Of a stretch of 64,000 nucleotides of DNA, positions 55,502 to 63,873 are shown piece after piece; position 1 is the stretch's first letter; each line of letters begins with the position of its first letter. The DNA is from Planctomycetaceae bacterium (GTDB lineage: Bacteria > Planctomycetota > Planctomycetia > Planctomycetales > Planctomycetaceae), in contig JAKFWA010000054.1 of NCBI GenBank assembly GCA_021732995.1, positions 1 through 64,000 of the forward strand. The letters are read 5' to 3'. The notes beneath the pieces were generated by a model that saw only the letters and a list, made by a program, of their open reading frames with translations, was not told the origin of the DNA and did not search any database. A program made the translations under genes and the position numbers.

Positions 55502-56290
55502 TCAGCCTTCGAGCCCTTGCATATAAGCCGCTGTGACCGGGAACTTTGGACGAGCAAAGATTTCGGCCGCGGGTCCGTACTCGACCAGATGCCCGCTGCC
55601 ATTGGCGTGCCAGAACATCGCGACCTGATCGGCGATGCGCTTCGCCTGAGGCAGGTTGTGAGTCACCATCACAATCGTCGCGCGGGTTCGTAGCGACTTG
55701 ATCAGTTCCTCAACAGTGCGGGAAGAGAGCGGGTCGAGGGCGCTGCATGGCTCATCGAATAGCAGCACTTCAGGTTTTAGTGCGAGCGCTCGTGCGATGC
55801 AGAGCCGCTGCTGCTGACCTCCGGAGAGAGCCAAGGCAGAAGAATCGAGGCGATTCTGGACTTCGTTCCACAGGCCGACATCCTGCAGCGTCTGCCGGAT
55901 GATCTCGTCACGTTCATCGCGGTGCCGGATGCCTTGCTCTTTGAGCGGCAGCTCAAGGTTGCGCCGAATCGAAAGCGGAAACGGGTTTGGCTTCTGAAAG
56001 ATCATTCCGACTCGGCGACGCAACGCGATCAGATCGATCTGGCTGCCAAAAACGCTTTGGCCGTCCAGCAGAACATCGCCCGAGATTTGACATCCGGCGA
56101 TCAGGTCTGAGATGCGATTGATGGATTGTAGAAAGCTGCTCTTGCCGCAGCCTGAAGGTCCGATGATGGCTGTGATCTGACCTCGTGGGATTGCGATCGT
56201 CACGTCCCGGAGTGCGAGTTTGCCCGAGTACTGAATCGACAGGTTGCACGTCTCTATGGCGTTGATGGATGGTGACACTGTTGCCGTCAT
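55502..56290 (-). CDS. pstB: Phosphate ABC transporter ATP-binding protein PstB
   Basis: 262 residues, standard PstB length. Walker A GPSGCGKSSF near 42, the PstB-typical INRISDLIAGCQISGDVLLD, Q-loop MIFQKPNPFPLSI, signature LSGGQQQRLCIARALAL, Walker B VLLFDEPCSALDP and TIVMVTHNLPQAKRIAD. It overlaps pstA by four bases and ends the operon. Energises high-affinity phosphate import. No phoU follows, which is unusual for pst operons. Confidence 0.96.
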   Translation of the reverse strand: MTATVSPSINAIETCNLSIQYSGKLALRDVTIAIPRGQITAIIGPSGCGKSSFLQSINRISDLIAGCQISGDVLLDGQSVFGSQIDLIALRRRVGMIFQKPNPFPLSIRRNLELPLKEQGIRHRDERDEIIRQTLQDVGLWNEVQNRLDSSALALSGGQQQRLCIARALALKPEVLLFDEPCSALDPLSSRTVEELIKSLRTRATIVMVTHNLPQAKRIADQVAMFWHANGSGHLVEYGPAAEIFARPKFPVTAAYMQGLEG

Positions 56291-57168
56291 GGGTTTGTGA
56301 CGACCTCGCGACGGAGCCAGCGATCAGTCGTCCAGGTGGCTGCGGCGTTAATGACCAGCAGCAGTGCTATCAGTACCAGCGCGGAAGCGTAGGCGTTGGG
56401 TTCGCCGCCGGGGACGTTCATTGAGAGGTCATAGATGTGGACTGACAACGCTCGGCCCGAATCCATCACTCCGCGCGGCATGCGGCTGGAATAGCCGCTG
56501 GTGAAGAGCAGGGCGGCCGTTTCTGCCAGAACTCGTCCGGCTCCCAGTACGAGACCCACGATCAATCCGGGCACCGCGCACGGCAGTAGAATGGAGAGCA
56601 CGGTTCGTGTGCGACTCATCCCCAAAGCAGCGGCCGCGAGACGGTACTCATTCGGAACAGCTCGTAATCCCGCCTCCAGAGATCGGATGAGGATCGGCAA
56701 CACCATGCAGGCCAGGGTTAGTCCCCCGGCCAGAATGGAGTAACCCAGTCCGAGCAGGTTGCAAAACAGGGCGTTCCCGAAGAGTCCAAACACGATGGAA
56801 GGCACCGAGGCCAGGACATCCAGGCTGCGTCCGACGAAGACGGACAGAGCGCCGCGAGTTCTCGTGAATTCGGACAACCACACGGCGGAACACAGTCCAA
56901 GCGGTACTGCAACGCTCAGTGCGACAAGCAGGATTAGCAGCGTCGAGATCACAATCGGCAGGATGCCCCCGGCTCGTCCAGCCTTGAGCGGTTCGGATGT
57001 CAGGAACTGCGGACTGATCTGTCCCATTCCATGTTGCAGCAGGTCACCGACGATCCACAGGAACATCAAGCTCACGCCGACCGCAATGCACCACATCACG
57101 CCCGCCGCGACTCTGTCTGATGTCGTTCGGCCTTGAGGAAGATTCAGCCGCGGATTTGTTGTGTGCAC
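56287..57168 (-). CDS. pstA: Phosphate ABC transporter permease PstA
   Basis: 293 residues from GTG 57168, five bases past the pstC stop; an ATG at 57234 would overlap pstC by about 60 bases. Six hydrophobic segments are apparent (VMWCIAVGVSLMFLWIVGDL; PIVISTLLILLVALSVAVPL; LVLIALLLVINAAATW). The coupling helix is NEYRLAAAALGMSRTRTVLS. Forms the membrane channel with PstC. Confidence 0.93.
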   Translation of the reverse strand: MHTTNPRLNLPQGRTTSDRVAAGVMWCIAVGVSLMFLWIVGDLLQHGMGQISPQFLTSEPLKAGRAGGILPIVISTLLILLVALSVAVPLGLCSAVWLSEFTRTRGALSVFVGRSLDVLASVPSIVFGLFGNALFCNLLGLGYSILAGGLTLACMVLPILIRSLEAGLRAVPNEYRLAAAALGMSRTRTVLSILLPCAVPGLIVGLVLGAGRVLAETAALLFTSGYSSRMPRGVMDSGRALSVHIYDLSMNVPGGEPNAYASALVLIALLLVINAAATWTTDRWLRREVVTNP

Positions 57169-57172
57169 GGTC

Positions 57173-58045
57173 TCAAGCGACTCCCTGCTGAGAGTCGCGC
57201 TGGTGCATCCATTCCACAACACAGACCAAAGCAATGCAGATCAGCAGCAAGGCTAAGCCTGAAACGAACAGCGCGCTGCGATGCTGTTCGAGGGCATAAC
57301 CCATCTCTAACGCAATGTTCGTGGTCAGAGTCCGTACGGGATCGAACAGCCCTCGCGGGAATCTGACGACATTTCCGCAGACCATGGCGACCGCCATTGT
57401 TTCGCCAATCGCTCGAGCTGCTCCCAGAACGACGCTGGTCGTAATCCCGGTTCGTGCGGCTGGGATCACAATATTTCTCACGATGGCCCAGCGGCCGAGT
57501 CCCAAGGCGGCGGCACCCTGCAGATAACTGCGAGGAACTGCGGCCATGGACGCTTCAATGACCAGCATGATTGTGGGCAGAATCATCAACGCCACAATCA
57601 GCATACCGGCCAACAGACTCTGCCCTGGCGGGTGCCAGCGTGCGAGCAGTGGCGTCAATACGACGAGCCCCCAGAAGCCAAACACCACCGACGGAATCCC
57701 GGCCAGCATTTCCACGAGATGTCGATAGCCGCTGGCGATTATCGGGGGCGCGTAGAACTGGCAAAACACTGCAGACGCCAAGCCCACTGGTGCTGCCAAC
57801 GCGATTGCGCCAGCCGTGACAAGCAGCGTTCCCGCCACCATGGGTATTGTGCCAAAAGTTCCGCCATCAGCAGTTGCCGCTGGATGCCAGGTCGGATCGG
57901 TCACCAGGCGCAGGCCGATCGTGCGCAATGCGGGAATCGAATCGAGCCCCAGGAAGACAAGAATCAGTGCTGCCAAGGTGCTCACGAACAACGCGACGAG
58001 ACGCAGCACAAAGTTGACACGCTCATCAAGGCTCGATCGGAACAA
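57173..58045 (-). CDS. pstC: Phosphate ABC transporter permease PstC
   Basis: 290 residues, overlapping the end of pstS by 20 bases. Six hydrophobic segments, the first VLRLVALFVSTLAALILVFL; family segment GTFGTIPMVAGTLLVTAGAI and PSVVFGFWGLVVLTPLLA; coupling helix RSYLQGAAALGLGRWAIVRN. Pairs with PstA in the inner membrane. Confidence 0.95.
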   Translation of the reverse strand: MFRSSLDERVNFVLRLVALFVSTLAALILVFLGLDSIPALRTIGLRLVTDPTWHPAATADGGTFGTIPMVAGTLLVTAGAIALAAPVGLASAVFCQFYAPPIIASGYRHLVEMLAGIPSVVFGFWGLVVLTPLLARWHPPGQSLLAGMLIVALMILPTIMLVIEASMAAVPRSYLQGAAALGLGRWAIVRNIVIPAARTGITTSVVLGAARAIGETMAVAMVCGNVVRFPRGLFDPVRTLTTNIALEMGYALEQHRSALFVSGLALLLICIALVCVVEWMHQRDSQQGVA

Positions 58046-58898
58046 AGGACAGCTCCTTGATCAGATCGTGAACCGCTGGGGACTGTGCGAAGTCGATCAA
58101 GGCTTTGGCAGCGCCTTGGGGCTCGTCTTTCGTAACGAGGTTCAACGTGCGCGAGATCGGAAATGATCCGTTCGCGACGTTCTTGGTTGATGCTTCAGTT
58201 CCCTTAATGGGGAGTAGCTTGATGGACACACCGCTGTGGCGGTCGTACTCAGCCGTGCCGATCGAGACATAGCCAATCGCATTCGGGTTGCCTGCGACGG
58301 TCTTCACGCCTTGTTCGTTGTCGCCGATAACGACATCCGCCTGAATGTCCGGATTCTTGAGCTTGAAGTAGCCCGCGAAGACCTCGAGTGTGGATCGGCC
58401 TTCCGCCTTGTTGACGACGGTGATTGGAGCGTCGGACCCGCCCACTTGCTTCCAGTTCTTCGTTTTGCCGGTGTAGATCTCTATGATCTGTTCGTCGCTC
58501 AGTTCGGAAATCGGGTTGGTCTCGTGCAGGATGATGCAGACACCGTCACGAGCGATCTTGAACCGCTGCAGGTCGTTCTCGTCGTCCTTGAGATCACGCG
58601 ACGCCATACCAATGTCCGCCAAGCCCTTTCGAGCGTCGGCGATGCCGCGCGAAGTCCCTCCCATCTGCACGTTGACTCGAACTTTGGGATGCTGTGATTC
58701 GAATCGCTTGGCGATCTCGGTCATCAGGGGACCGATCGTGCTCGCGCCGGTAACCTCAATGGTTCCCGAAAGCTGTGAGTCCGCTGCGCCAGCGTCGGCT
58801 TTAGTGGTCGGTGGCGGATTCTCAACACCTTTAGCGCATCCACCGATCAACAGCACAAGACTCCACAGCATCAACACGTAGCGGCGTCTGTCTGTCAT
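58026..58898 (-). CDS. pstS: Phosphate-binding lipoprotein PstS
   Basis: 290 residues with a lipoprotein signal (VLMLWSLVLLIGGC, Cys about 21). Binding-protein motifs: IEVTGASTIGPLMTEIAKRF, VQMGGTSRGIADARKGLADI (TSRG contacting phosphate), IIEIYTGKTKNWKQVGGSD and GNPNAIGYVSIG. First gene of the pstSCAB operon. Phosphate limitation control is expected, but I could not identify a convincing Pho box upstream. Confidence 0.95.
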   Translation of the reverse strand: MTDRRRYVLMLWSLVLLIGGCAKGVENPPPTTKADAGAADSQLSGTIEVTGASTIGPLMTEIAKRFESQHPKVRVNVQMGGTSRGIADARKGLADIGMASRDLKDDENDLQRFKIARDGVCIILHETNPISELSDEQIIEIYTGKTKNWKQVGGSDAPITVVNKAEGRSTLEVFAGYFKLKNPDIQADVVIGDNEQGVKTVAGNPNAIGYVSIGTAEYDRHSGVSIKLLPIKGTEASTKNVANGSFPISRTLNLVTKDEPQGAAKALIDFAQSPAVHDLIKELSFVPIEP

Positions 58899-58932
58899 CT
58901 TCTAGCGATCCTCTGCTCGCGGAGCGAAGAGC

Positions 58933-58959
58933 GGCTGACGGTAACTGAGGTCGTCAGCC
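58933..58959 (-). promoter_or_regulatory. Hairpin in the pstS leader
   Basis: GGCTGACG (58933-58940) pairs with CGTCAGCC (58952-58959), 8 bp with an 11-base loop, 35 bases before the pstS start codon as read on the minus strand. It may be the terminator of nothing upstream on that strand (the next gene upstream is far divergent), so a leader structure affecting pstS expression is possible; alternatively it terminates no transcript at all. Confidence 0.3.
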
Positions 58960-59088
58960 TTACCGAAGGCTTCGCGGCAATGCTCTAAGCCATGCGATCT
59001 TACAAGCATGTCGCTCAAATGTATGTCTAACTGTTTTGAACCACAATCGCACGGAAGCAGTGCTTAGCGAGCGGTCCGAGGCTTGGCG

Positions 59089-60537
59089 TCAGGCTCGCAG
59101 CACGTCGCGCACGACGTTGCCGTGCACATCGGTCAGGCGATAGTCGCGGCCCTGGAAGCGGTAGATGAGCTTCGTGTGGTCGATGCCCAGGCAATGCAGC
59201 AGCGTCGCGTGCAGGTCGTGCACATGCACCGGCTTGTCGACGATGTTGTAGGAGAAATCATCCGTCGTACCGTAAGTCGTTCCACCCTTGATGCCGCCAC
59301 CTGCCAGCCACAAGGTGAAGCAGCGGGGATGATGGTCGCGACCGTAATCCTTCGCGGTGAGTCGTCCCTGGCAGTAGACAGTTCGACCAAACTCGCCACC
59401 CCAGACGACTAGTGTGTCGTCCAGCAGCCCGCGTTGCTTGAGGTCGCGAATCAATGCCGCGGAAGCGCGGTCAGTGATCTTGGTCTGAGTTTCGATGCCT
59501 TTGGGCAGTTGCAGGTGATGGTCCCAATCGCGGTGGAACAACTGCATGAACCGCACGCCGCGCTCGGCCATGCGTCGCGCCAGCAGGCAGTTGTAGGCAT
59601 AGGTTCCTGGCTTGCGAGCGTCCTCACCGTACAGTTCAAAGGTGCTGGCCGGCTCCTGGCTGAGATCGGTGAGTTCCGGCACAGATGTCTGCATTCGGAA
59701 CGCCATTTCGTACTGAGCAATCCGAGTGTTGATTTCGGGATCGCCCGCGGATTCAAACTTGAGCTGATTCAGTGCCGCGATGTCGTCCAGTTGCTGCCGT
59801 CGAATGTCCGACGTGATGCCTTCAGGATTCGACAGGAACAACACGGGATCGCCGACCGAGCGGAACTTCACGCCTTGATACTTCGACGGCAGGAACCCGC
59901 TGCCCCACAAGCGATCGTACAGCGGCTGGCCTCCGGAACCCGAGATCATTGCCACAAACGCGGGTAGGTCGTCATTGTCACTGCCTAGTCCGTAAGCCAG
60001 CCAGGCTCCGATGCTGGGACGTCCGGCCAATTGAAAGCCGCTTTGGAAAAACGTGACCGCCGGGTCGTGATTGATCGCAGTGGTGTGCAGCGTTCGGATG
60101 AAGCACAAGTCATCGACCACGCTCGCGGTGTGAGGCAGTAACTCGCTGATGTTCGCTCCGCACTCGCCGTGCTTTGCGAACTTGTAGATCGAGGGAGCAA
60201 TCGGGAAACGCTCCTGGGTTGCCGTCATGCCTGTCAGCCGCTGGCCCATGCGAATTGAATCTGGCAGGTCCGTGTTGCCTAGCGACTTGAGCTGCGGCTT
60301 CTCGTCGAACAGATCGAGTTGCGACGGGGCTCCACTTTGGAACAGGTAGATAATCCGCTTCGCAGTCGCTGTCTGGTTGGGGAAACCCTTGAGTCCGGGC
60401 GCGTTGGCCCGTTCAGCGGCGAACGTACTCGATGGATTGAGCAACGAGGCGAGAGCGATCGTGCCCAGGCCACCCGCCGAATGTTGGAGAAACTCACGGC
60501 GAGCGTGATTGAACGCGAGTTGTTCCTGATCGGTCAT
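59089..60537 (-). CDS. DUF1501 domain protein, third copy
   Basis: 482 residues from ATG 60537; a start at 60567 adds ten residues. Export signal with ARREFLQHSAGGLGTIALAS, the arginine pair suggesting Tat. DUF1501 landmarks: IIYLFQSGAPSQLDLFDEKP, WGSGFLPSKYQGVKF, WGGEFGRTVYCQGRL, GRDHHPRCFTLWLAGGGIK and [20 protein letters not shown]. Closest in pattern to the copy at 4990-6447 (shared FLPS(R/K)(F/Y)QGVK, ARRMAERGVRFMQLFH). It lies 96 bases after the HTTM gene on the same strand and could be co-transcribed with it; no PSD1 gene is adjacent. Confidence 0.92.
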   Translation of the reverse strand: MTDQEQLAFNHARREFLQHSAGGLGTIALASLLNPSSTFAAERANAPGLKGFPNQTATAKRIIYLFQSGAPSQLDLFDEKPQLKSLGNTDLPDSIRMGQRLTGMTATQERFPIAPSIYKFAKHGECGANISELLPHTASVVDDLCFIRTLHTTAINHDPAVTFFQSGFQLAGRPSIGAWLAYGLGSDNDDLPAFVAMISGSGGQPLYDRLWGSGFLPSKYQGVKFRSVGDPVLFLSNPEGITSDIRRQQLDDIAALNQLKFESAGDPEINTRIAQYEMAFRMQTSVPELTDLSQEPASTFELYGEDARKPGTYAYNCLLARRMAERGVRFMQLFHRDWDHHLQLPKGIETQTKITDRASAALIRDLKQRGLLDDTLVVWGGEFGRTVYCQGRLTAKDYGRDHHPRCFTLWLAGGGIKGGTTYGTTDDFSYNIVDKPVHVHDLHATLLHCLGIDHTKLIYRFQGRDYRLTDVHGNVVRDVLRA

Positions 60538-60633
60538 GGTCCGTCTCCGCCACCTGTCGAGCTGCAATACCTATTAGTGTGACAGTGAAACGGATCGGAC
60601 GGGAGAGATCGAGCCCAGCAGGCGATTCCGGAG

Positions 60634-61596
60634 TTAACTTGGCGTCAAATTGGTCCTGCCAGCCGCAAACCTGCGAGTTGCCAGGTTCTGCCAGCGTTTG
60701 ACCCACTCGCGGACGACATGCGGTGGCAGAAAAGCGGAGTTGGCGACGAGCATCGCCAGCCCGAACGTCATCATGCCAAAGCACGTTGCGATACCCATGT
60801 GAACGGCAAAGCCAATACTCAACGCGATCGGTCGCGTGCGCGGATGCCAGATCAACGCACAGTAGCTGACCTCCCACACGATCGTGATGTGTGTGAGCAC
60901 ATTAATGAGAAGAGGCCAGTGGGCGAGCCACGTGAGATCAACGGTCTGGTACTCCTGATTCGCGATCGCTCCCCACAACGCGCTGCCGTTCCACCAGGTG
61001 GCGCCCTTGAGTTTCGAGACACCCGAGAACAAGTACAGAACACACAGATGCAGTTGAATCAGTCGAGTTGAGATGTTGGTTCGGACGCTTAGCTGTGCAG
61101 GAAGGTTGGTATTCGTGGATAAAAACCGGTCCAGCGAGAAGCAATCGCCAGGTCGGCCGACGATGAGATACAGCGTGACGAAACCGAGGACCTGATCGAA
61201 CCCGTACAACGCCGCCGGATTGCGATGCACGTAGGCGGTGAGCAATACAAAAGCGGCAATCGAACTGGCCTGAGTGAACAGTCCTAGCGCCAGGCAGATC
61301 GCGTTGATGGTGGCCACGGCGTGAACCAGCCCGATCAGCGTCGGCGATTCATCGATCAGCCACAGCGGGCTCCAGGCGGCCCAGTGGTCTTGAACGACGG
61401 CCACTGCTGACGCATCCAGCCAACTGCTGGGTCCGAAGAATGCCTCAGTCCCCAACGCCCAGACGAAATGTGCGTAGGTCAGGAGCAAGCCAATCGTGAT
61501 ACGGACGAAGGCCAACGTGCTGCCGTCGGCGGGAGTAAACCAGAATCGGTTCCAGCTCTCGGCTAATCCACGCACTGAACTGCGGAGTTCGCTCAT
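60634..61596 (-). CDS. HTTM-domain membrane protein (vitamin K-dependent carboxylase-like)
   Basis: 320 residues with at least six hydrophobic segments (LAFVRITIGLLLTYAHFVWA; FVLLTAYVHRNPAALYGFDQ; LQLHLCVLYLFSGVSKLKG, read as IQLHLCVLYLFSGVSKLKG). The pattern R-ITIGLL...WL near the N terminus and QLHLCVLYLFSGVSKLKGATW near 190 is that of the HTTM domain, related to the membrane part of gamma-glutamyl carboxylase. Its start codon overlaps the stop of the upstream gene (ATGA), so the two are translationally coupled. Reaction unknown. Confidence 0.88.
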   Translation of the reverse strand: MSELRSSVRGLAESWNRFWFTPADGSTLAFVRITIGLLLTYAHFVWALGTEAFFGPSSWLDASAVAVVQDHWAAWSPLWLIDESPTLIGLVHAVATINAICLALGLFTQASSIAAFVLLTAYVHRNPAALYGFDQVLGFVTLYLIVGRPGDCFSLDRFLSTNTNLPAQLSVRTNISTRLIQLHLCVLYLFSGVSKLKGATWWNGSALWGAIANQEYQTVDLTWLAHWPLLINVLTHITIVWEVSYCALIWHPRTRPIALSIGFAVHMGIATCFGMMTFGLAMLVANSAFLPPHVVREWVKRWQNLATRRFAAGRTNLTPS

Positions 61597-62360
61597 TGCA
61601 GCTCCTCGATGCTCGCCACTTCGAAGACTGGTTCGGCAGTCAACGGCAGTCGTCGCGGTTCAGGTAATGCTGGTTCTGGTTCGAGAGGCTGTAGTGGGTC
61701 CTCAATTGTCGGAGCGACCGTTGCGGGGCTCGCGCCTAGTACGAACTCGCCGAGTGAGCGTTCTGCGATGAACTCAGGCGCGTCGAGCGGCTGGCCAGCA
61801 CGTACTTGCTCCGGCGTCGGGATGTAGTGGCGTCGCAGGTAAAGCCGGGTTCGAGTCGCTCCATGCTTGGTCATCAGGTGATTGGCAAATGATTGCGAGA
61901 GCACTTTGAGAGCAGGTGTCGGTTCGTCTTCGACGGCAAGGCGGTTCGCGTATTCGGACAACATGAAATGGCGGTGATACAGCAGTCGTGGAGCGTGTTC
62001 GTGCGGGCTCGGGAAGATGCCTTCAGCCGTGCTTCCATCGGACAGGTCCAACTCATATCGCACGAGGTGACTGGGGCCGGGATCGGGGGCGAAGAAGTGA
62101 TAACCGTGGTTGAGATACAGAGCTTCCAGATACGGGCGGAAGCCTCGCCACAGAGTCACCCACAGGGGTGCGGCAGGATCCATCGACATCGGGGCGGTGA
62201 CAACTGCCAGCAGATGCAGGGCGAGCGCGACTGAAACGATCCAGCGTACTCGTGGCGAGAGAGCCGACGGCGCCGACGCAGGTTCGTTCGGACTGCGAGT
62301 TGAGGGCGAGGTAGTGGCCACAATGACGGATCTCGGTACCTGAAAGTGGAAGGGACCCAT
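61593..62360 (-). CDS. HTTM-partner protein, single N-terminal membrane helix, unknown function
   Basis: 255 residues from ATG 62360 (GTG 62321 is an alternative). A Ser/Pro-rich leader precedes one membrane helix (VRWIVSVALALHLLAVVTAP), then LEALYLNHGYHFFAPDPGPS and HLVRYELDLSDGSTAEGIFP, a pattern that I associate with genes sitting next to HTTM genes in planctomycetes. The last 60 residues are Pro/Glu-rich. The large domain should be periplasmic. Start-stop overlap with the HTTM gene points to a stoichiometric partner. Confidence 0.75.
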   Translation of the reverse strand: MGPFHFQVPRSVIVATTSPSTRSPNEPASAPSALSPRVRWIVSVALALHLLAVVTAPMSMDPAAPLWVTLWRGFRPYLEALYLNHGYHFFAPDPGPSHLVRYELDLSDGSTAEGIFPSPHEHAPRLLYHRHFMLSEYANRLAVEDEPTPALKVLSQSFANHLMTKHGATRTRLYLRRHYIPTPEQVRAGQPLDAPEFIAERSLGEFVLGASPATVAPTIEDPLQPLEPEPALPEPRRLPLTAEPVFEVASIEELQ

Positions 62361-62604
62361 AAGGTCTTAGCTCGACCCCATCGATTTGGCAGGCCGTTTC
62401 GGATGCAGCGACGACGAGCCTTCGGGATAAGAATCCGTCCGCGCACGTTGTGACGGCTGATCCTGAACTGCGAGGATTTCGGCGTCCATGAGATGGCGCG
62501 ACTATGAGGGATGTTGCGGTCGTATGACTGGTCATGAACGACTATCAGCGCTACATCAGTGTCTGGCTGAGGCCCGCTGATCTCGCATTTCGAAAGGCAC
62601 TTTC

Positions 62605-63861
62605 ATGGCGAATCGCACTGCTGGAGTCGTCGTTGCTGTTGCGTTACTGGTTACTGCCAGTCATTGGTTGCGAACCACTCGGTCGGAGGTTGGTCCGACC
62701 GGGCTGGCTGCTCAGGATCGCACGACAGCACAAACTTTGTTGCCCGGAGCTCGCGCCGAGATTGACGCGGCCAAGTTCCCTTCATTGCAGGCTGCATTCG
62801 ATGCGATTCCGAAAGAGGGCGGTGTCGTCCGCATTCCGCCGGGAACGTTTGAGATCCAGCAACCTTTGGTGATCTCTCGGTCGGATGTCCTCATTCAGGG
62901 CGCCGGCACGGCAACGCACATCAAGAATGTGAATGCCGACGGTGCCTCAGCCCTGATCGTGAAACATCCCGACGGCGACAAGGCAAAGGCAAACGACAAG
63001 CTGTGGCGCGTGATGCTCAGCAACTTCCGCATCACGGGAAATGAGAAGTCGGGCAATGGCATCGAGGCCATAATGGTCAACGAGATGTTCATCCAGGGCG
63101 TGACCGTCAGTTATCACGGCGGCGACGGCATCAAGCTCGACCGTTGTTACGAGGATCCGCGCGTCAGCGACTGCCTCATTACCTACAACAAACAGACAGG
63201 AGTAAATCTGCCCGGTTGCCACGACATTGTCGTTTGCGGCAATCAGTTTGAAGAGAACCGCGATGCGCTGCATTGCTTCGATTCATTCAACCTGTGCTTC
63301 ACTGGCAACTGCGTAGACGATCATCTCGGAGACGGTGTGGTTATCGAAAACACCTACGGATCAGTGGTGTCCGGAAACATGATTGAGGAGTGTGATGGCC
63401 GGGGTATTGTGCTGAATCGCGACTGCTACGGCATCACTCTGTCAGCGAATGTGATTGCCCATAACGGAGGCGGTATTGACCTGCTCGATGCCCATGGCTG
63501 CGCGGTCTCCGCCAACACGTTCGTGCTGTTGAAGATGCCGCCCAAGGCGAAGGACGGCACTCAGCCACCGCAGCTCGATACACGCTGTTTACGCATTGCG
63601 AAGGACAGCAGCCGCATCGCCGTAACGGGAAACAGCTTCTGCGACAGCTACGTCGGCGAAGGCGCCGTGAAACGCAAGATTGGCGATCAACTGGCGGGCG
63701 GTATTGCACTTGAAGGTACCCGAGATGTGAACATCACCGGCAACACGTTTTCCAGCTTGCCCAAGGCTGTTGAGTTGCGCGAGCCGAAGAGCGAGCACGT
63801 GCTGTTTTTAAATAATGTGTTGGTTGATTCCCCGAGCGATCACGAGCAGCTTGGAAAGTGA
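62605..63861 (+). CDS. Exported right-handed parallel beta-helix protein
   Basis: 418 residues with a Sec signal (TAGVVVAVALLVTASHWL). The pectate-lyase-like superhelix starts with FPSLQAAFDAIPKEGGVVRI, then PGTFEIQQPLVISRSDVLIQ and repeated turns of the NosD/PbH1 type (VSDCLITYNKQTGVNLPGC, IVVCGNQFEENRDALHCF, GSVVSGNMIEECDGRGIVL, GCAVSANTFVLLKMP). Several Asn and Asp line the presumed inner groove. May be a polysaccharide lyase, epimerase or glycan-binding protein; no catalytic residues are assignable. Divergent from the HTTM pair across a 244-base gap in which I see no gene. Confidence 0.88.
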   Translation: MANRTAGVVVAVALLVTASHWLRTTRSEVGPTGLAAQDRTTAQTLLPGARAEIDAAKFPSLQAAFDAIPKEGGVVRIPPGTFEIQQPLVISRSDVLIQGAGTATHIKNVNADGASALIVKHPDGDKAKANDKLWRVMLSNFRITGNEKSGNGIEAIMVNEMFIQGVTVSYHGGDGIKLDRCYEDPRVSDCLITYNKQTGVNLPGCHDIVVCGNQFEENRDALHCFDSFNLCFTGNCVDDHLGDGVVIENTYGSVVSGNMIEECDGRGIVLNRDCYGITLSANVIAHNGGGIDLLDAHGCAVSANTFVLLKMPPKAKDGTQPPQLDTRCLRIAKDSSRIAVTGNSFCDSYVGEGAVKRKIGDQLAGGIALEGTRDVNITGNTFSSLPKAVELREPKSEHVLFLNNVLVDSPSDHEQLGK

Positions 63862-63873
63862 GTGGCGTCGCCG

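Noticed and set aside
58960-59060. Possible Pho box upstream of pstS (GACATACATTTGAGCGACAT on the minus strand)
   Set aside because: The two GACAT units are 15 bases apart start to start, not the 11-base spacing of Pho boxes, and the flanks do not match the CTGTCAT consensus.
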